Below, piece by piece: positions 9,175 through 17,204 of a stretch of 64,000 nt of DNA (position 1 is the stretch's first letter; every line of letters starts with the position of its first letter). The position numbers and the translations under genes were made by a program. The notes below the pieces were generated by a model that had not been told where the DNA came from, searched no databases, and worked only from the letters and a program-made list of their open reading frames with translations. The DNA comes from Rhodococcus sp. B7740 (GTDB taxonomy: Bacteria > Actinomycetota > Actinomycetes > Mycobacteriales > Mycobacteriaceae): assembly GCF_000954115.1 (NCBI RefSeq), contig NZ_CP010797.1, forward strand, positions 4,216,001-4,280,000. The letters are read 5' to 3'.

Positions 9175-9255
9175 CCGATCAGATTGGCACAGGTGGGTGA
9201 CGTCGATCGGACGTGGACTTCGAATACAGGCCCCTACCGGACTACCGTTGCGCGC

Positions 9256-9795
9256 ATGGCCGCACAGCGCGCGAACAACAACCGCGCATCCGCACCGGAA
9301 TACGACGACCTCGAGGGATTCGGCGTTGCAGTTGTCCGAGAGGAAGGCAAGTGGACCGTCACGCCGCTGTCCGACGACGCACTGACCAGTCTGTCGGCGG
9401 CAGAGACCGAATTGCGTGAGCTGCGCAGTTCTGGAGCGGTGTTCGGAATGCTCGACGTGGACGAGGAATTCTTCGTCATCCTGCGTCCCGCACCGAATGG
9501 CACCCGACTGTTGCTCTCCGACGCGGTCGCAGCAGTGGACTACGAAATCGCCGCGGACGTCCTCGATGCGTTGAACATCGAGATCCCCGACGTCGACCCC
9601 GACGAACTCGACGACATCGAGCCATACGAAGAGGGTGACCTCGCGTTGCTGGCCGATCTCGGACTCCCCGAAGCTGTGCTCGGCATCATCGTCGCAGAGA
9701 CCGACGACTACCCCGACGAGCAGCTGCAGTCCATTGCCGAACGACTGGGCTTCGAGGACGAGTTCACCGCAGCGGTGAACAAGCTGCGGCGGTAG
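9256..9795 (+). CDS. tRNA adenosine deaminase-associated protein
   Basis: 179-residue acidic cytoplasmic protein starting with ATG at 9256. It matches the actinobacterial family annotated as tRNA adenosine deaminase-associated because it sits directly upstream of tadA; here the gap to tadA is 3 bases. Visible features are a beta-rich N-terminal half (FGVAVVREEGKWTVTPL, FGMLDVDEEFFVIL) and a very acidic middle (DVDPDELDDIEPYEEGD) before a helical end. No catalytic motif is evident. A role in helping or regulating TadA is inferred from position only. Confidence 0.8.
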   Translation: MAAQRANNNRASAPEYDDLEGFGVAVVREEGKWTVTPLSDDALTSLSAAETELRELRSSGAVFGMLDVDEEFFVILRPAPNGTRLLLSDAVAAVDYEIAADVLDALNIEIPDVDPDELDDIEPYEEGDLALLADLGLPEAVLGIIVAETDDYPDEQLQSIAERLGFEDEFTAAVNKLRR

Positions 9796-9798
9796 TCC

Positions 9799-10254
9799 GT
9801 GTCGGTATCCGACGCGGACATGATCCGTGCAGCGCTGGCGGCTGCCGCCGAGGCGTCGGATGCCGACGTCCCCGTCGGAGCCGTCGTGTTCGACGCCTCC
9901 GGACGTGAGATCGCCCGGGCCTGCAATGCGCGGGAGGCGTCGGGCGACCCCACCGGACACGCTGAAGTGATCGCCCTGCGTCGAGCAGCGGCCGTGCACG
10001 GGGACGGCTGGCGACTCGAAGGCTGCACCCTGGCCGTCACCTTGGAACCATGCACGATGTGCGCCGGGGCGCTGGTGCTCGCTCGCGTCGGAGCAGTGGT
10101 GTTCGGAGCATGGGAACCCAAGACCGGAGCCGTCGGCTCGCTGTGGGACGTGGTGCGCGACCGTCGACTCACCCATAGACCGCAGGTGCGCGGCGGGGTG
10201 TTGGAAGCCGAATGCGCCGAAGTGTTGACCAGGTTCTTCGCTCGCCAGAGATAA
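9799..10254 (+). CDS. tadA: tRNA-specific adenosine deaminase
   Basis: Deaminates A34 of tRNA-Arg(ACG) to inosine, needed to read CGN codons. The 151-residue protein has the zinc deaminase signature: HAE (GHAEVIALRRA, with the proton-shuttling Glu) and the two zinc cysteines in LEPCTMCAGALV. Length and order match bacterial TadA. It starts with GTG at 9799, 3 bases after the partner gene, so the two form an operon. Confidence 0.92.
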   Translation: MSVSDADMIRAALAAAAEASDADVPVGAVVFDASGREIARACNAREASGDPTGHAEVIALRRAAAVHGDGWRLEGCTLAVTLEPCTMCAGALVLARVGAVVFGAWEPKTGAVGSLWDVVRDRRLTHRPQVRGGVLEAECAEVLTRFFARQR

Positions 10255-10361
10255 CGATCCCGTCTCGAGGTGAGAGGTGAGGTGGCCGGGTCCGTCGGTT
10301 TTCAGGAGTGTGGAGAGCAGGGGTGCGACGACGCGCTCCAACCTCTGCGAAGGAGAGCACT

Positions 10362-10559
10362 ATGGGAATCGGCGACAAGATCTCGAACAAGACCGAAGAC
10401 CTCGGCGGCAAGGCAAAGGAAGCCGCTGGTTCGGCCACCGGAGACAAGGACCTCGAAGCAGAGGGCAAGGGCGACCAGACCTCGGCAGCAGTCAAAGACG
10501 GCGTCGAGAAGGTCAAGGACGCAGCCTCGAACATCAAGGACAAGCTCACCGGCAACTAG
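10362..10559 (+). CDS. CsbD-like general stress protein
   Basis: Small hydrophilic protein of 65 residues, rich in Lys, Asp, Glu, Gly and Ala. The opening MGIGDKISNKTEDLGGKAKEA and the later KVKDAASNIKDK repeat pattern are those of the CsbD family, induced by general stress in Gram-positives; molecular function is unknown. The start is clear: AAGGAG lies 7 bases before ATG at 10362. A GTTTTC (10298) and GGGTGC (10321) pair upstream could be a poor SigB-type promoter, but the match is weak. Confidence 0.85.
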   Translation: MGIGDKISNKTEDLGGKAKEAAGSATGDKDLEAEGKGDQTSAAVKDGVEKVKDAASNIKDKLTGN

Positions 10560-10650
10560 TCGCCGGAGTGGAGCCTGCGGAATGACCGATGGATTCGCGT
10601 GCTGAGCAGGCGATTTAGCCTCAGGCCGTCATTCCGGTACAGTCTTCTGC

Positions 10651-10738
10651 GGTGGCGTGTCCGAGCGGCCTAAGGAGCACGCCTCGAAAGCGTGTGACGG
10701 GTAATCCCCGTCCGAGGGTTCAAATCCCTCCGCCACCG
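10651..10738 (+). tRNA. tRNA-Ser(CGA)
   Basis: An 88-base class II tRNA. The acceptor stem GGTGGCG (10651-10657) pairs with CGCCACC (10731-10737) and the discriminator is G, as in serine tRNAs. The anticodon stem CACGC/GCGTG frames the loop CTCGAAA with anticodon CGA at 10685-10687, reading UCG. A long variable arm and GGTTCAAATCC T-arm follow. A likely promoter is TTTAGC (10614-10619), 18-base spacer, TACAGT (10638-10643). The 3' CCA is not encoded. Confidence 0.95.
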
Positions 10739-10744
10739 CCAAAG

Positions 10745-10779
10745 CTCCCCACCCGATCCGTCGGGTGGGGAGTTTTTTT
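10745..10779 (+). terminator. intrinsic terminator of tRNA-Ser(CGA)
   Basis: A perfect 12-bp stem, CTCCCCACCCGA (10745-10756) and TCGGGTGGGGAG (10761-10772), closes a 4-base loop and is followed by seven T residues. It lies 7 bases after the tRNA. Confidence 0.9.
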
Positions 10780-10801
10780 GTGTGCGCAGTCTGGGGTGGG
10801 G

Positions 10802-11060
10802 TTCAGCCGCAAACGCGCGCGCATTTGTCAGACGCGTTCGGATTCGCCACCGATCCCGGGTCTATTGCGCGCGCTCCTGGCAAGTGCGCGCGCGTTTGCG
10901 GGATGGGCGGGTGGGATCAGTGGGCGGGGGCGGGGTGTGGGTGTGCGGCCGGGTTTAGTTCAGCCGCAAACGCGCGCGCATTCGTCAGACGCGTTCGGAT
11001 TCGCGACCGATTCGGGGTCTATTTCGCGCGCACCTGGCAAGTGCGCGCGCGTTTGCGGGA
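10802..11060. repeat. two tandem copies of a ~100-bp element with 17-bp GC-rich terminal inverted repeats
   Basis: Each copy is bounded by CCGCAAACGCGCGCGCA and its exact reverse complement. Copy 1 has arms at 10807-10823 and 10885-10901; copy 2 at 10964-10980 and 11042-11058, a period of 157 bases. The interiors are nearly identical (both contain CAGACGCGTTCGGATTCGC and CTGGCAAG). The G-rich 60-base spacer between the copies is unique. This accounts for the gene-free stretch from the tRNA terminator to 11100. No coding potential is convincing. It resembles REP/BIME-like dispersed elements rather than an IS. Confidence 0.9.
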
Positions 11061-11100
11061 TCGCAGAGCCCCGGCCCCAACTCCGCGGCAACTCAGGAAC

Positions 11101-11556
11101 TCAGCATTGCCCCGCACCTGCGGCGTCGAGTCCCCGCAGAATTTCGTTCTGATCGCCGGGTGGCACGTCGTTCCAGCTCGGCGCGGTGGTCATTTCGCTG
11201 CGCAGACCCTCGACCGATTTCGCGCGATCGGAGATTCCGGTTTGCTCGAGCGCATCGATCGACGGCAGAAACTGTGTACAGGTCTGCTGGTAGAGCGCTT
11301 CACCGGTGACGCCGGAGGTTGCGTCGGTCGGAGCTGCAGGCTCGGTAGCGGGCGGTAACTCGGACGCAGGAGCGGGCTCGGGTGAGGGCGCGTCGACCGT
11401 GGTGGTCGCGGGGACAGTTGTGGAAGTCGCAGTGGTCGTCGTCGCTGCGGCGACGGTGGTGCTCGACGCTTCCTCGCTCGTCGGGTCGTTGCTGCATCCG
11501 GCAATCGAGACGGCCACGATCAGCCCGAGCAATCCGGTCGCGATTTTTCCGTTCAT
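11101..11556 (-). CDS. small secreted lipoprotein with Ser/Thr/Pro linker
   Basis: Predicted lipoprotein of 151 residues. Start MNGKIATGLLGLIVAV and lipobox SIAGC give a signal peptide of about 20 residues; the ATG at 11556 is preferred over an upstream in-frame start because it places the signal peptide at the N-terminus. A low-complexity linker rich in Thr, Pro and Ala (about residues 28-80) separates the anchor from a C-terminal helical domain of about 65 residues with two cysteines. The domain is not one I recognise. The gene ends facing the GC-rich repeat pair. Confidence 0.7.
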   Translation of the reverse strand: MNGKIATGLLGLIVAVSIAGCSNDPTSEEASSTTVAAATTTTATSTTVPATTTVDAPSPEPAPASELPPATEPAAPTDATSGVTGEALYQQTCTQFLPSIDALEQTGISDRAKSVEGLRSEMTTAPSWNDVPPGDQNEILRGLDAAGAGQC

Positions 11557-11591
11557 CGCAACTGTGTACCACCCCGGCGGAACCACCGACG

Positions 11592-12506
11592 TCAGAGCAG
11601 GGTCTGCGCACGTCCGGTGATGGTGCTCAGCGCCGTCGACCAGGCGAGGTTCTTCGGGTCGAGGAATGCTCCGTGCCCCGCTCCCGGCAGGACGACGAGC
11701 TCGGGGTCGGTGCTGCCCGCCTTCGTCGATGCGTCGATGTAGACGCGGCTCTGGTTCACCGAGACGGTCTGATCGGCGTCACCGTGCAGCGCGGTGAGCG
11801 GAACGTCGAGGGGGAGGTATTCGATGGGGGAGGCGATCTTGTAACGTCCGGGCACCTCGTTCGGCATGCCGCCGAGGAAGGCAGGCACGAACTTGTCGCC
11901 GCCGATGTCGGCTGCCCGCTTCATGTCGAAGACGCCGGCCATGATGGTGGCGCTGCGTGGTCGGATCTTCGGTTCTGCGCCCGGCGCGTCGACGGGCATG
12001 AGGTGTCGAGCCGCGACCCATGCGGCGAGTTGGCCGCCTGCCGAGTGTCCGGCGACGTGGACGCGATCGAGATCGAGGCGACCATCGGCAGCATTCTGGA
12101 CGACGGTTGCCAGTGCCTCGGTGGCGTCGTCGACGTCGGAGAGGGTGTTGGCCCAATTGTTCGGCCCGCGTCGGTATTCGACGTTCCACACGGCGATGCC
12201 TTCGTCGGCGATGGCCGTCGACATCTGCTGGAAGTAGGACAGGTCGAGGTCTTCCTGCCATCCGCCGCCGTGAATCATCACCACCACCGGGAGGGATGTG
12301 GCGTTGTTGTCGGGGAGGTACAGGTCGCCGATGTTGTCCGGTTCGTATCCGTAGTTCAGTCGAATGGGATCCCCGGCCGGGCCCGATACCGGTTGCAGCG
12401 CAGCCGAATACGTCTCTGCGGTACTCGGTGAGGAGTCGGTGTCGGCCGAGCTGCAGCCGACCAGCGCGACCGCCAGCAGGCCGGAGAGGAAGTGGCGACG
12501 ATTCAC
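11592..12506 (-). CDS. alpha/beta-hydrolase lipoprotein, esterase-like
   Basis: 304-residue hydrolase anchored outside the membrane: the N-terminus MNRRHFLSGLLAVALVGC has an RR motif and a lipobox (LVGC). The hydrolase fold shows an oxyanion HGGGW, nucleophile GHSAGGQ, an acid in HGDADQTV and a His in GAGHGAF, as in the BD-FAE/esterase-lipase group acting on short esters or carbohydrate esters. The GTG at 12506 overlaps the stop of the PHP gene by four bases, so the pair forms an operon. Substrate is unknown. Confidence 0.82.
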   Translation of the reverse strand: MNRRHFLSGLLAVALVGCSSADTDSSPSTAETYSAALQPVSGPAGDPIRLNYGYEPDNIGDLYLPDNNATSLPVVVMIHGGGWQEDLDLSYFQQMSTAIADEGIAVWNVEYRRGPNNWANTLSDVDDATEALATVVQNAADGRLDLDRVHVAGHSAGGQLAAWVAARHLMPVDAPGAEPKIRPRSATIMAGVFDMKRAADIGGDKFVPAFLGGMPNEVPGRYKIASPIEYLPLDVPLTALHGDADQTVSVNQSRVYIDASTKAGSTDPELVVLPGAGHGAFLDPKNLAWSTALSTITGRAQTLL

Positions 12507-13543
12507 GCGTGCCGATCCGTCCAGTCGAGCAGTTCGGTGAGCGGCCAGGTGTTGATCACGCGCTCCGCGGGGACGCCGCGCTCTTCGGCTCGGATGCAGC
12601 CGTAGCCCTGCCAGTCGAGCTGTCCGGGTGCGTGCGCGTCGGTGTCGATGGAGAACAGGCAGTCGCGCTCGAGGGCGATGTCGATCAGTCGCTCCGGGGG
12701 ATCCTGGCGCTCGGGTCTGGCGTTGATCTCCACTGCGGTGCCGAACTGGCGGCATCCCTCGAACACCACGGGGGCGTCGAACGTCGATTCGGGTCGGGTT
12801 CCGCGGCCACCCTCGACGAGCCGTCCGGTGCAGTGACCGAGTACGTCGACATGCGCGTTGGCGATGGCGGTGACCATACGTTTGGTCATGGTCTTGGAGT
12901 CGGCCCGCAGGTTCGAGTGCACGCTCGCCACCACCACGTCCAGCTCTGCGAGCAGACCCTCGTCCTGGTCGAGCGATCCGTCGTCGAGAATGTCGACTTC
13001 GATTCCGGTGAGGATGCGGAACGGTGCGAGCCGCTCGTTGAGTTCGGCGATGACGTCGAGTTGTGCGCGCAGACGCTCGGCGGTGAGGCCGTTGGCGACC
13101 TTGAGGCGTGGGGAATGGTCGGTGAGAGCGCAGTACCGGTGACCGAGCCTCGCGGCGGTGCGCATCATCTCCTCGATGGGGCTGCCGCCGTCGGACCAGT
13201 TGGAATGGGTATGCAGATCGCCCTTCAATGCACCGCGAAGTTCGTTGTCTCCGATGGGTTCTGCCGCGTCTCGTTGCTCGCGGAGATAGTCCGGGACGTC
13301 CTGAGTCAGTGCCTGGCGAATGATCAGCGAGGTCTTCGCTCCGATGCCGGTCAGCGAGGACCAGCTGTCTGCCTTCTCGTGCTCGGATCGTTGTGCGGGC
13401 GTGAGGGATTCGACTACATCTGCGGCCCGACGGTAGGCCTTGACTCGATGGGTGTCCGAGCGGGAGCGTTCGAGCCAGAAGCCGATCTCTCGAAGTGCGT
13501 CCACCGGATCCATGCGGTCCATTGTGCCTGGCGGTACCGACAT
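12503..13543 (-). CDS. PHP-domain phosphoesterase with PolX-like N-terminal HhH region
   Basis: 346-residue protein. The N-terminal ~90 residues (ALREIGFWLERSRSDTHRVKAYRRAADVV ... LTGIGAKTSLII) look like the lyase/helix-hairpin-helix part of family X DNA polymerases. The rest is a complete PHP domain with the metal-binding series DLHTHSNWSDG, ALTDHSP, GIEVDIL, ASVHS, LGHCTGR, EINARPER and DTDAHAPG. The polymerase palm between these parts in true PolX is missing. A phosphoesterase or nuclease role on DNA or nucleotides is inferred. It is translated into the lipoprotein hydrolase by GTGA overlap. Confidence 0.82.
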   Translation of the reverse strand: MSVPPGTMDRMDPVDALREIGFWLERSRSDTHRVKAYRRAADVVESLTPAQRSEHEKADSWSSLTGIGAKTSLIIRQALTQDVPDYLREQRDAAEPIGDNELRGALKGDLHTHSNWSDGGSPIEEMMRTAARLGHRYCALTDHSPRLKVANGLTAERLRAQLDVIAELNERLAPFRILTGIEVDILDDGSLDQDEGLLAELDVVVASVHSNLRADSKTMTKRMVTAIANAHVDVLGHCTGRLVEGGRGTRPESTFDAPVVFEGCRQFGTAVEINARPERQDPPERLIDIALERDCLFSIDTDAHAPGQLDWQGYGCIRAEERGVPAERVINTWPLTELLDWTDRHA

Positions 13544-13633
13544 GTGTTCACGGGGTAAACGGACAAAACTCTCAGGGACTTGCCAGGTCGCTCACTCCCC
13601 ATAGGCTTGAAGCTGCAACTACCATCGGCAGTC

Positions 13634-14323
13634 ATGACCAAGAAATGGTGGATTGTCGGCGCGATCGTCGTTGTCGTAGTGGCGCTCGGACTGTATTTCG
13701 GCCCCAAGATCTATGCCTCGTTCGAGGGCGACGACGCACCGGCGGCAACCGTATCGACCTCCGGCGCGCAGGCCGCGACCACACAGGACATCGACGGACG
13801 GTGGATCGTCACTCCGGGCGACGCCGCCAATACGACTGCCGCGGGCTACACCGTCGACGAGCTGTTGAACGGGTCCGATGTCACGGTCGTCGGGTCGACG
13901 ACCGAAGTCGCGGGCAACGTCGTCATAGCCGACAACACGCTCACCGAGGGGCAGGTGGTCGTCATGACCAACTCGATCAGCACCGACAGCGACCGTCGCG
14001 ACAGTCAGTTCCGCGGCAACATCTTCGACACCGCGACCTATCCGACGGCGACGTTCAACATCGACTCGCCGATCGATCTGTCCGCACTGCCCAAGGACGG
14101 CACCACCATGACGGTCACCGCCGAGGGCACGTTGACGCTCAAGGATCAGACACGTCCGGTCTCGGTGGAGATGGAAGTGCTGCAGTCCGGCGACACGCTC
14201 ATCGCGTCGGGTGCCATTCCGACGACGTGGACCGACTACCAGATCGAGCCGCCGTCACTCGGCTTCGTCACCGTCGATCCGTCCGGGACCATCGATTTCC
14301 TGATCAATCTGAATCAGCAGTAG
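13634..14323 (+). CDS. membrane-anchored YceI-family protein
   Basis: 229-residue protein with an N-terminal membrane anchor (WWIVGAIVVVVVALGLYFG, about residues 5-24), a linker, then a YceI domain: DGRWIV, VGSTTEVAGNVVI, RDSQFRGNIFDTATYPTATF and TLTLKDQTRPVSVEMEV. YceI proteins are lipocalin-like beta barrels that bind isoprenoid or other amphiphilic ligands. The domain here faces the outside of the membrane. Its end overlaps the fatty acid hydroxylase gene on the opposite strand by 20 bases. Confidence 0.85.
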   Translation: MTKKWWIVGAIVVVVVALGLYFGPKIYASFEGDDAPAATVSTSGAQAATTQDIDGRWIVTPGDAANTTAAGYTVDELLNGSDVTVVGSTTEVAGNVVIADNTLTEGQVVVMTNSISTDSDRRDSQFRGNIFDTATYPTATFNIDSPIDLSALPKDGTTMTVTAEGTLTLKDQTRPVSVEMEVLQSGDTLIASGAIPTTWTDYQIEPPSLGFVTVDPSGTIDFLINLNQQ

Positions 14324-15209
14324 CGGGTTCTCGCGCGGGCTCGGGCGTCCATCCCGGCGGTCCGACGAGATATCCGATGCGTTCCTTCCATGACCGCGAT
14401 GCCGCAACATCCCGCGCGATGTTGCGGTATTCGTGTGTCTGGAGGGTCCAGATGTTGAATGTGTCGACGGGCTTGGTGAGTCCGTAGTTCGGGCGCTCGA
14501 CCTCCTCGGCGTAGGTGCCGAACAGGCGGTCCCAGATGATGAGGATGCCGCCGTAGTTCTTGTCGAGATACTGCGGATCGCGGCCGTGATGGACGCGGTG
14601 ATGCGAGGGCGTGTTGAAGACGTACTCGAACGGACGCGGCAGTCGGTCGATGCGCTCGGTGTGCACCCAGAACTGGTAGACGAGGTTGATCGAGAATCCG
14701 ACGAACACCATCCACGGCGGCATGCCCAACAGGGGTAGCGGTAGCCACATGATGACCTCGCCGCTGTTGTTCCACTTCTGTCGCAGCGCCGCGGCGAAGT
14801 TGAAGTACTCGCTCGAATGGTGCGACTGATGCGTCGCCCAGATGATTCGGGTCCGATGCGCGATGCGGTGATATCCGTAGAACAGCAGGTCGACGCCCAG
14901 GATCAGGATCACCCACGTGTACCAGGCGTCGGCCGGAAGATGCCACGGCGCGACGTAGACGTAAATCGCCGTGTAGGCGACGAGGGCGAGCGCCTTCCAT
15001 GCCGTGGTGGTCGCGATGGACACCAGTCCCATGCTCAGGCTCGAGCGCGCATCCCTGGCGGAATAGCTACCGCGTTCACCGTCCTCGAGCTTCGCGGCCG
15101 CGATCCACTCGATCGCCAACAACAGTGCGAACGCGGGAATGGCCAGTGCCACGGGATCGCGCAGCGGTTCGGGGAGTGCATTCCACGCCGAACCGATCCA
15201 CTCGCTCAT
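14304..15209 (-). CDS. sterol desaturase / fatty acid hydroxylase family membrane enzyme
   Basis: 301-residue membrane di-iron enzyme. The histidine clusters of the fatty acid hydroxylase superfamily are complete: HRIAHRTRIIWATHQSHH and NTPSHHRVHHGRD. Four to five hydrophobic segments surround them. Such enzymes use O2 to hydroxylate or desaturate lipid chains or carotenoids; the substrate here is not deducible. Start at ATG 15209, preceded by an AGGAGG-like sequence on the minus strand. It is divergent from the SOUL gene. Confidence 0.85.
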   Translation of the reverse strand: MSEWIGSAWNALPEPLRDPVALAIPAFALLLAIEWIAAAKLEDGERGSYSARDARSSLSMGLVSIATTTAWKALALVAYTAIYVYVAPWHLPADAWYTWVILILGVDLLFYGYHRIAHRTRIIWATHQSHHSSEYFNFAAALRQKWNNSGEVIMWLPLPLLGMPPWMVFVGFSINLVYQFWVHTERIDRLPRPFEYVFNTPSHHRVHHGRDPQYLDKNYGGILIIWDRLFGTYAEEVERPNYGLTKPVDTFNIWTLQTHEYRNIARDVAASRSWKERIGYLVGPPGWTPEPAREPATADSD

Positions 15210-15323
15210 CGAAACCTCCTGCGTGACAGTTGGAGGTTGAGTGTAACGCTTTTCTGTTCGGTTTCCCCAGGGCTCGTACCGTGGAAGGCGGCGCACCAAT
15301 CGGCCGAGAGAGCGGAGTCGGAC

Positions 15324-15959
15324 TTGTTGCAGAAAATCGCGTCCACGATCGGACAGGTGGTCGGGTCGGCGTTGGGTGTCGTCGGTATCCGGGTCGGTAC
15401 CGAGGAACCGCCGCATACGAGCCGTCGACTGACCGGTGCTGTGGAGATCCGTCGTTACCGACCACGCATCGCGGCACAGACAGTCGTCGACGCCGATGAG
15501 GAAGAGGCACGGCAGGAGGGCTTCCGCCGCCTGGCTCGCTACATCTTCGGCGGAAACGGAGGCAAGAAACGGGTCGCGATGACCGCTCCCGTCAGTCAAT
15601 CGCCGGCAGGGTCGCAGAAGATCGCCATGACTGCGCCGGTATCGAGTACGCCCGGCAGCGACGGGTGGGTTGTCCGTTTCTTCATGCCTGCCGAATGGAC
15701 GATGGACACGCTGCCCGAGCCCGACGACGACCGCGTGACGTTGACCGAGGTTCCGGCGGAGACGGTCGCTGTACTGCGCTTCAGCGGTGGCCGCGGCCGA
15801 GGCGATGTCCAACCGCAGATCGCGGCGTTGACCGAAGCGTTGCGCGCCGAGGGCATCGAGATGCTGGGTGAGCCGATGACCTGGTTCTACGATCCGCCGT
15901 GGACCTTGGCGCCGTTGCGTCGTAACGAGGTGGTCGTGGCGGTACCGGACGGTTCCTGA
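15324..15959 (+). CDS. SOUL-family heme-binding protein
   Basis: About 211 residues with the SOUL/HBP fold pattern: VEIRRYRPRIAAQTVV near the N-terminus, GFRRLARYIFGGN, KRVAMTAPV followed by a second KIAMTAPV, and the C-terminal EPMTWFYDPPWTLAPLRRNEV. Bacterial members bind heme or other porphyrins; physiological role unknown. The start is uncertain: I placed it at TTG 15324 with AGCGGAG upstream, since no ATG or GTG is in frame close by. The N-terminal residues are mildly hydrophobic but not a convincing signal peptide. Confidence 0.75.
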   Translation: MLQKIASTIGQVVGSALGVVGIRVGTEEPPHTSRRLTGAVEIRRYRPRIAAQTVVDADEEEARQEGFRRLARYIFGGNGGKKRVAMTAPVSQSPAGSQKIAMTAPVSSTPGSDGWVVRFFMPAEWTMDTLPEPDDDRVTLTEVPAETVAVLRFSGGRGRGDVQPQIAALTEALRAEGIEMLGEPMTWFYDPPWTLAPLRRNEVVVAVPDGS

Positions 15960-15988
15960 CGCGTCGGCGTGTCCCGCACGCGCTCGCT

Positions 15989-16014
15989 AATTCCCTACTG
16001 CGATGGTAGGAATT
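15989..16014. promoter_or_regulatory. imperfect palindrome at the Rrf2 gene start, likely autoregulatory site
   Basis: AATTCC (15989-15994) and GGAATT (16009-16014) flank CTAC...GTAG, giving an imperfect dyad of about 26 bases ending 5 bases before the GTG start of the Rrf2 gene. Rrf2 proteins often bind such AT-rich-ended dyads over their own promoter. Confidence 0.5.
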
Positions 16015-16018
16015 GAAC

Positions 16019-16477
16019 GTGCACATCACGGCCAAGGCGGACTATGCGGTTCGCACGCTCGTCGAACTCGCTGCCGTCGGTGGGCAGCGGCCCGCGAAGG
16101 CCGAGGCACTGGCCATGGCGCAGGGCATCCCGCACAAGTTTCTCGAATCGGTGCTCTCGGATCTGCGTCGCGCAGATCTCGTGTGCAGTAGAAGGGGGCC
16201 CGACGGCGGCTATTGGTTGGCGCGGGAGGCGTCGGACATTTCGGTTGCCGATGTGATGAGGGCCGTCGAAGGCCCGTTGGCCTCGGTGCGCGGTCAGCGG
16301 CCCGAGGATGCGGAGTATTCCGGTCCGGCCGAGCCGCTCACCCGGGTGTGGCTGGCGGTACGCGTCAATCTGCGTGCGGTGCTCGAGGCGGTGTCGCTGG
16401 CGGACATCGTCGACAACGAGCTGCCGGACTTCGTCGGAGAGCTGATCAGCGAGCCGACCGCGTGGGCGCGTCGATGA
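16019..16477 (+). CDS. Rrf2 family transcriptional regulator
   Basis: DNA-binding regulator of about 152 residues. The start HITAKADYAVRTLVELA and the winged helix segment KFLESVLSDLRRADLVCSRRGPDGGYWLAREASDISVADVMRAVEG are characteristic. IscR and NsrR carry three cysteines for an iron-sulfur cluster in the loop after this; here that loop (VRGQRPEDAEYSG) has none, so it is a cluster-free Rrf2. The GTG at 16019 matches the family start better than the in-frame TTG at 16013. Its target genes are not evident from the neighbourhood. Confidence 0.88.
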   Translation: MHITAKADYAVRTLVELAAVGGQRPAKAEALAMAQGIPHKFLESVLSDLRRADLVCSRRGPDGGYWLAREASDISVADVMRAVEGPLASVRGQRPEDAEYSGPAEPLTRVWLAVRVNLRAVLEAVSLADIVDNELPDFVGELISEPTAWARR

Positions 16478-16519
16478 CCTGAGTCACATCCGGTGCCGGC
16501 TGTGGCGGGATCGACAAAA

Positions 16520-16555
16520 TTGCACACCACTGCAAACTTGCAGAACAGTGCAAGT
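16520..16555. promoter_or_regulatory. two tandem TTGCA-N6-TGCAA operators
   Basis: TTGCA-CACCAC-TGCAA spans 16520-16535, and ACTTGCA-GAACAG-TGCAAGT spans 16536-16555. Centres are 18 bases apart, and the pair ends 17 bases before the TetR start codon. The arrangement fits autorepression of the TetR-MMPL operon by two bound dimers. Confidence 0.8.
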
Positions 16556-16572
16556 TCCGTAGGTTGGTAATC

Positions 16573-17202
16573 GTGACTTCTCCGACTGGCCTTCGTGATC
16601 TGAAGAAGGCGGCCACCCGCGACGCGCTCGGCATGGCTGCCGTGCGTCTGGGCAAGGAGCACGGCATCGACGCGGTTACCGCCGACGCCATCGCGCACGA
16701 AGCGGGAGTCTCCACCCGCACGTTCCACAACTACTTCTCCAACAAGGAAGAAGCAGTTCTTCACCACATCGAAGTGTCTGCCCTCGAATGGTTCGAGCTC
16801 CTGCGCGCCAGGCCGTCGACCGAACCGATCTGGGACTCGTTGCGGCACATCGCAATCGACCTCGTCGCGGACCCGGGCCGGGATCTCGACGACACCTTCG
16901 CGGCAGCGCGGCTGATCGAAGCCAACCCCGCCCTGATGGCCCGCAAGCTCGAGATGCACCAATCGCTGACCCGCAAACTCGGCGAAGCCATCGCCGAGCG
17001 AACCGGTACCGACATCGACACCGACCTCTACCCCAACCTGCTCCAGATGGCCGTCGGTGGTGCCGTCACGGCAGCACTGAACATCTGGGTCACCGATTCT
17101 GCAGGCGCATCGACGCCGAGGGCCCTCATCGAGGACGCCTTCGACCAACTGCGCGCTGGACTTCCCGAGCCTCAACCGTCCGAACCCAACCGAGGAGCTT
17201 GA
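16573..17202 (+). CDS. TetR family transcriptional regulator of the MMPL operon
   Basis: Regulator of about 209 residues. The N-terminal helix-turn-helix reads AVTADAIAHEAGVSTRTFHNYFSNKEEAVLHH; the C-terminal part is the variable ligand-binding domain. I prefer GTG at 16573 to the TTG at 16564, because the former gives the usual short N-terminus. It stops 2 bases before the MMPL transporter gene, so both are cotranscribed; the tandem operators directly upstream suggest autoregulation and induction by an export substrate. Confidence 0.88.
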   Translation: MTSPTGLRDLKKAATRDALGMAAVRLGKEHGIDAVTADAIAHEAGVSTRTFHNYFSNKEEAVLHHIEVSALEWFELLRARPSTEPIWDSLRHIAIDLVADPGRDLDDTFAAARLIEANPALMARKLEMHQSLTRKLGEAIAERTGTDIDTDLYPNLLQMAVGGAVTAALNIWVTDSAGASTPRALIEDAFDQLRAGLPEPQPSEPNRGA

Positions 17203-17204
17203 CA

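Noticed and set aside
10802..11060. Possible CRISPR array
   Set aside because: Only two copies, each internally palindromic over ~95 bases, with no regular short repeats and spacers and no cas genes.
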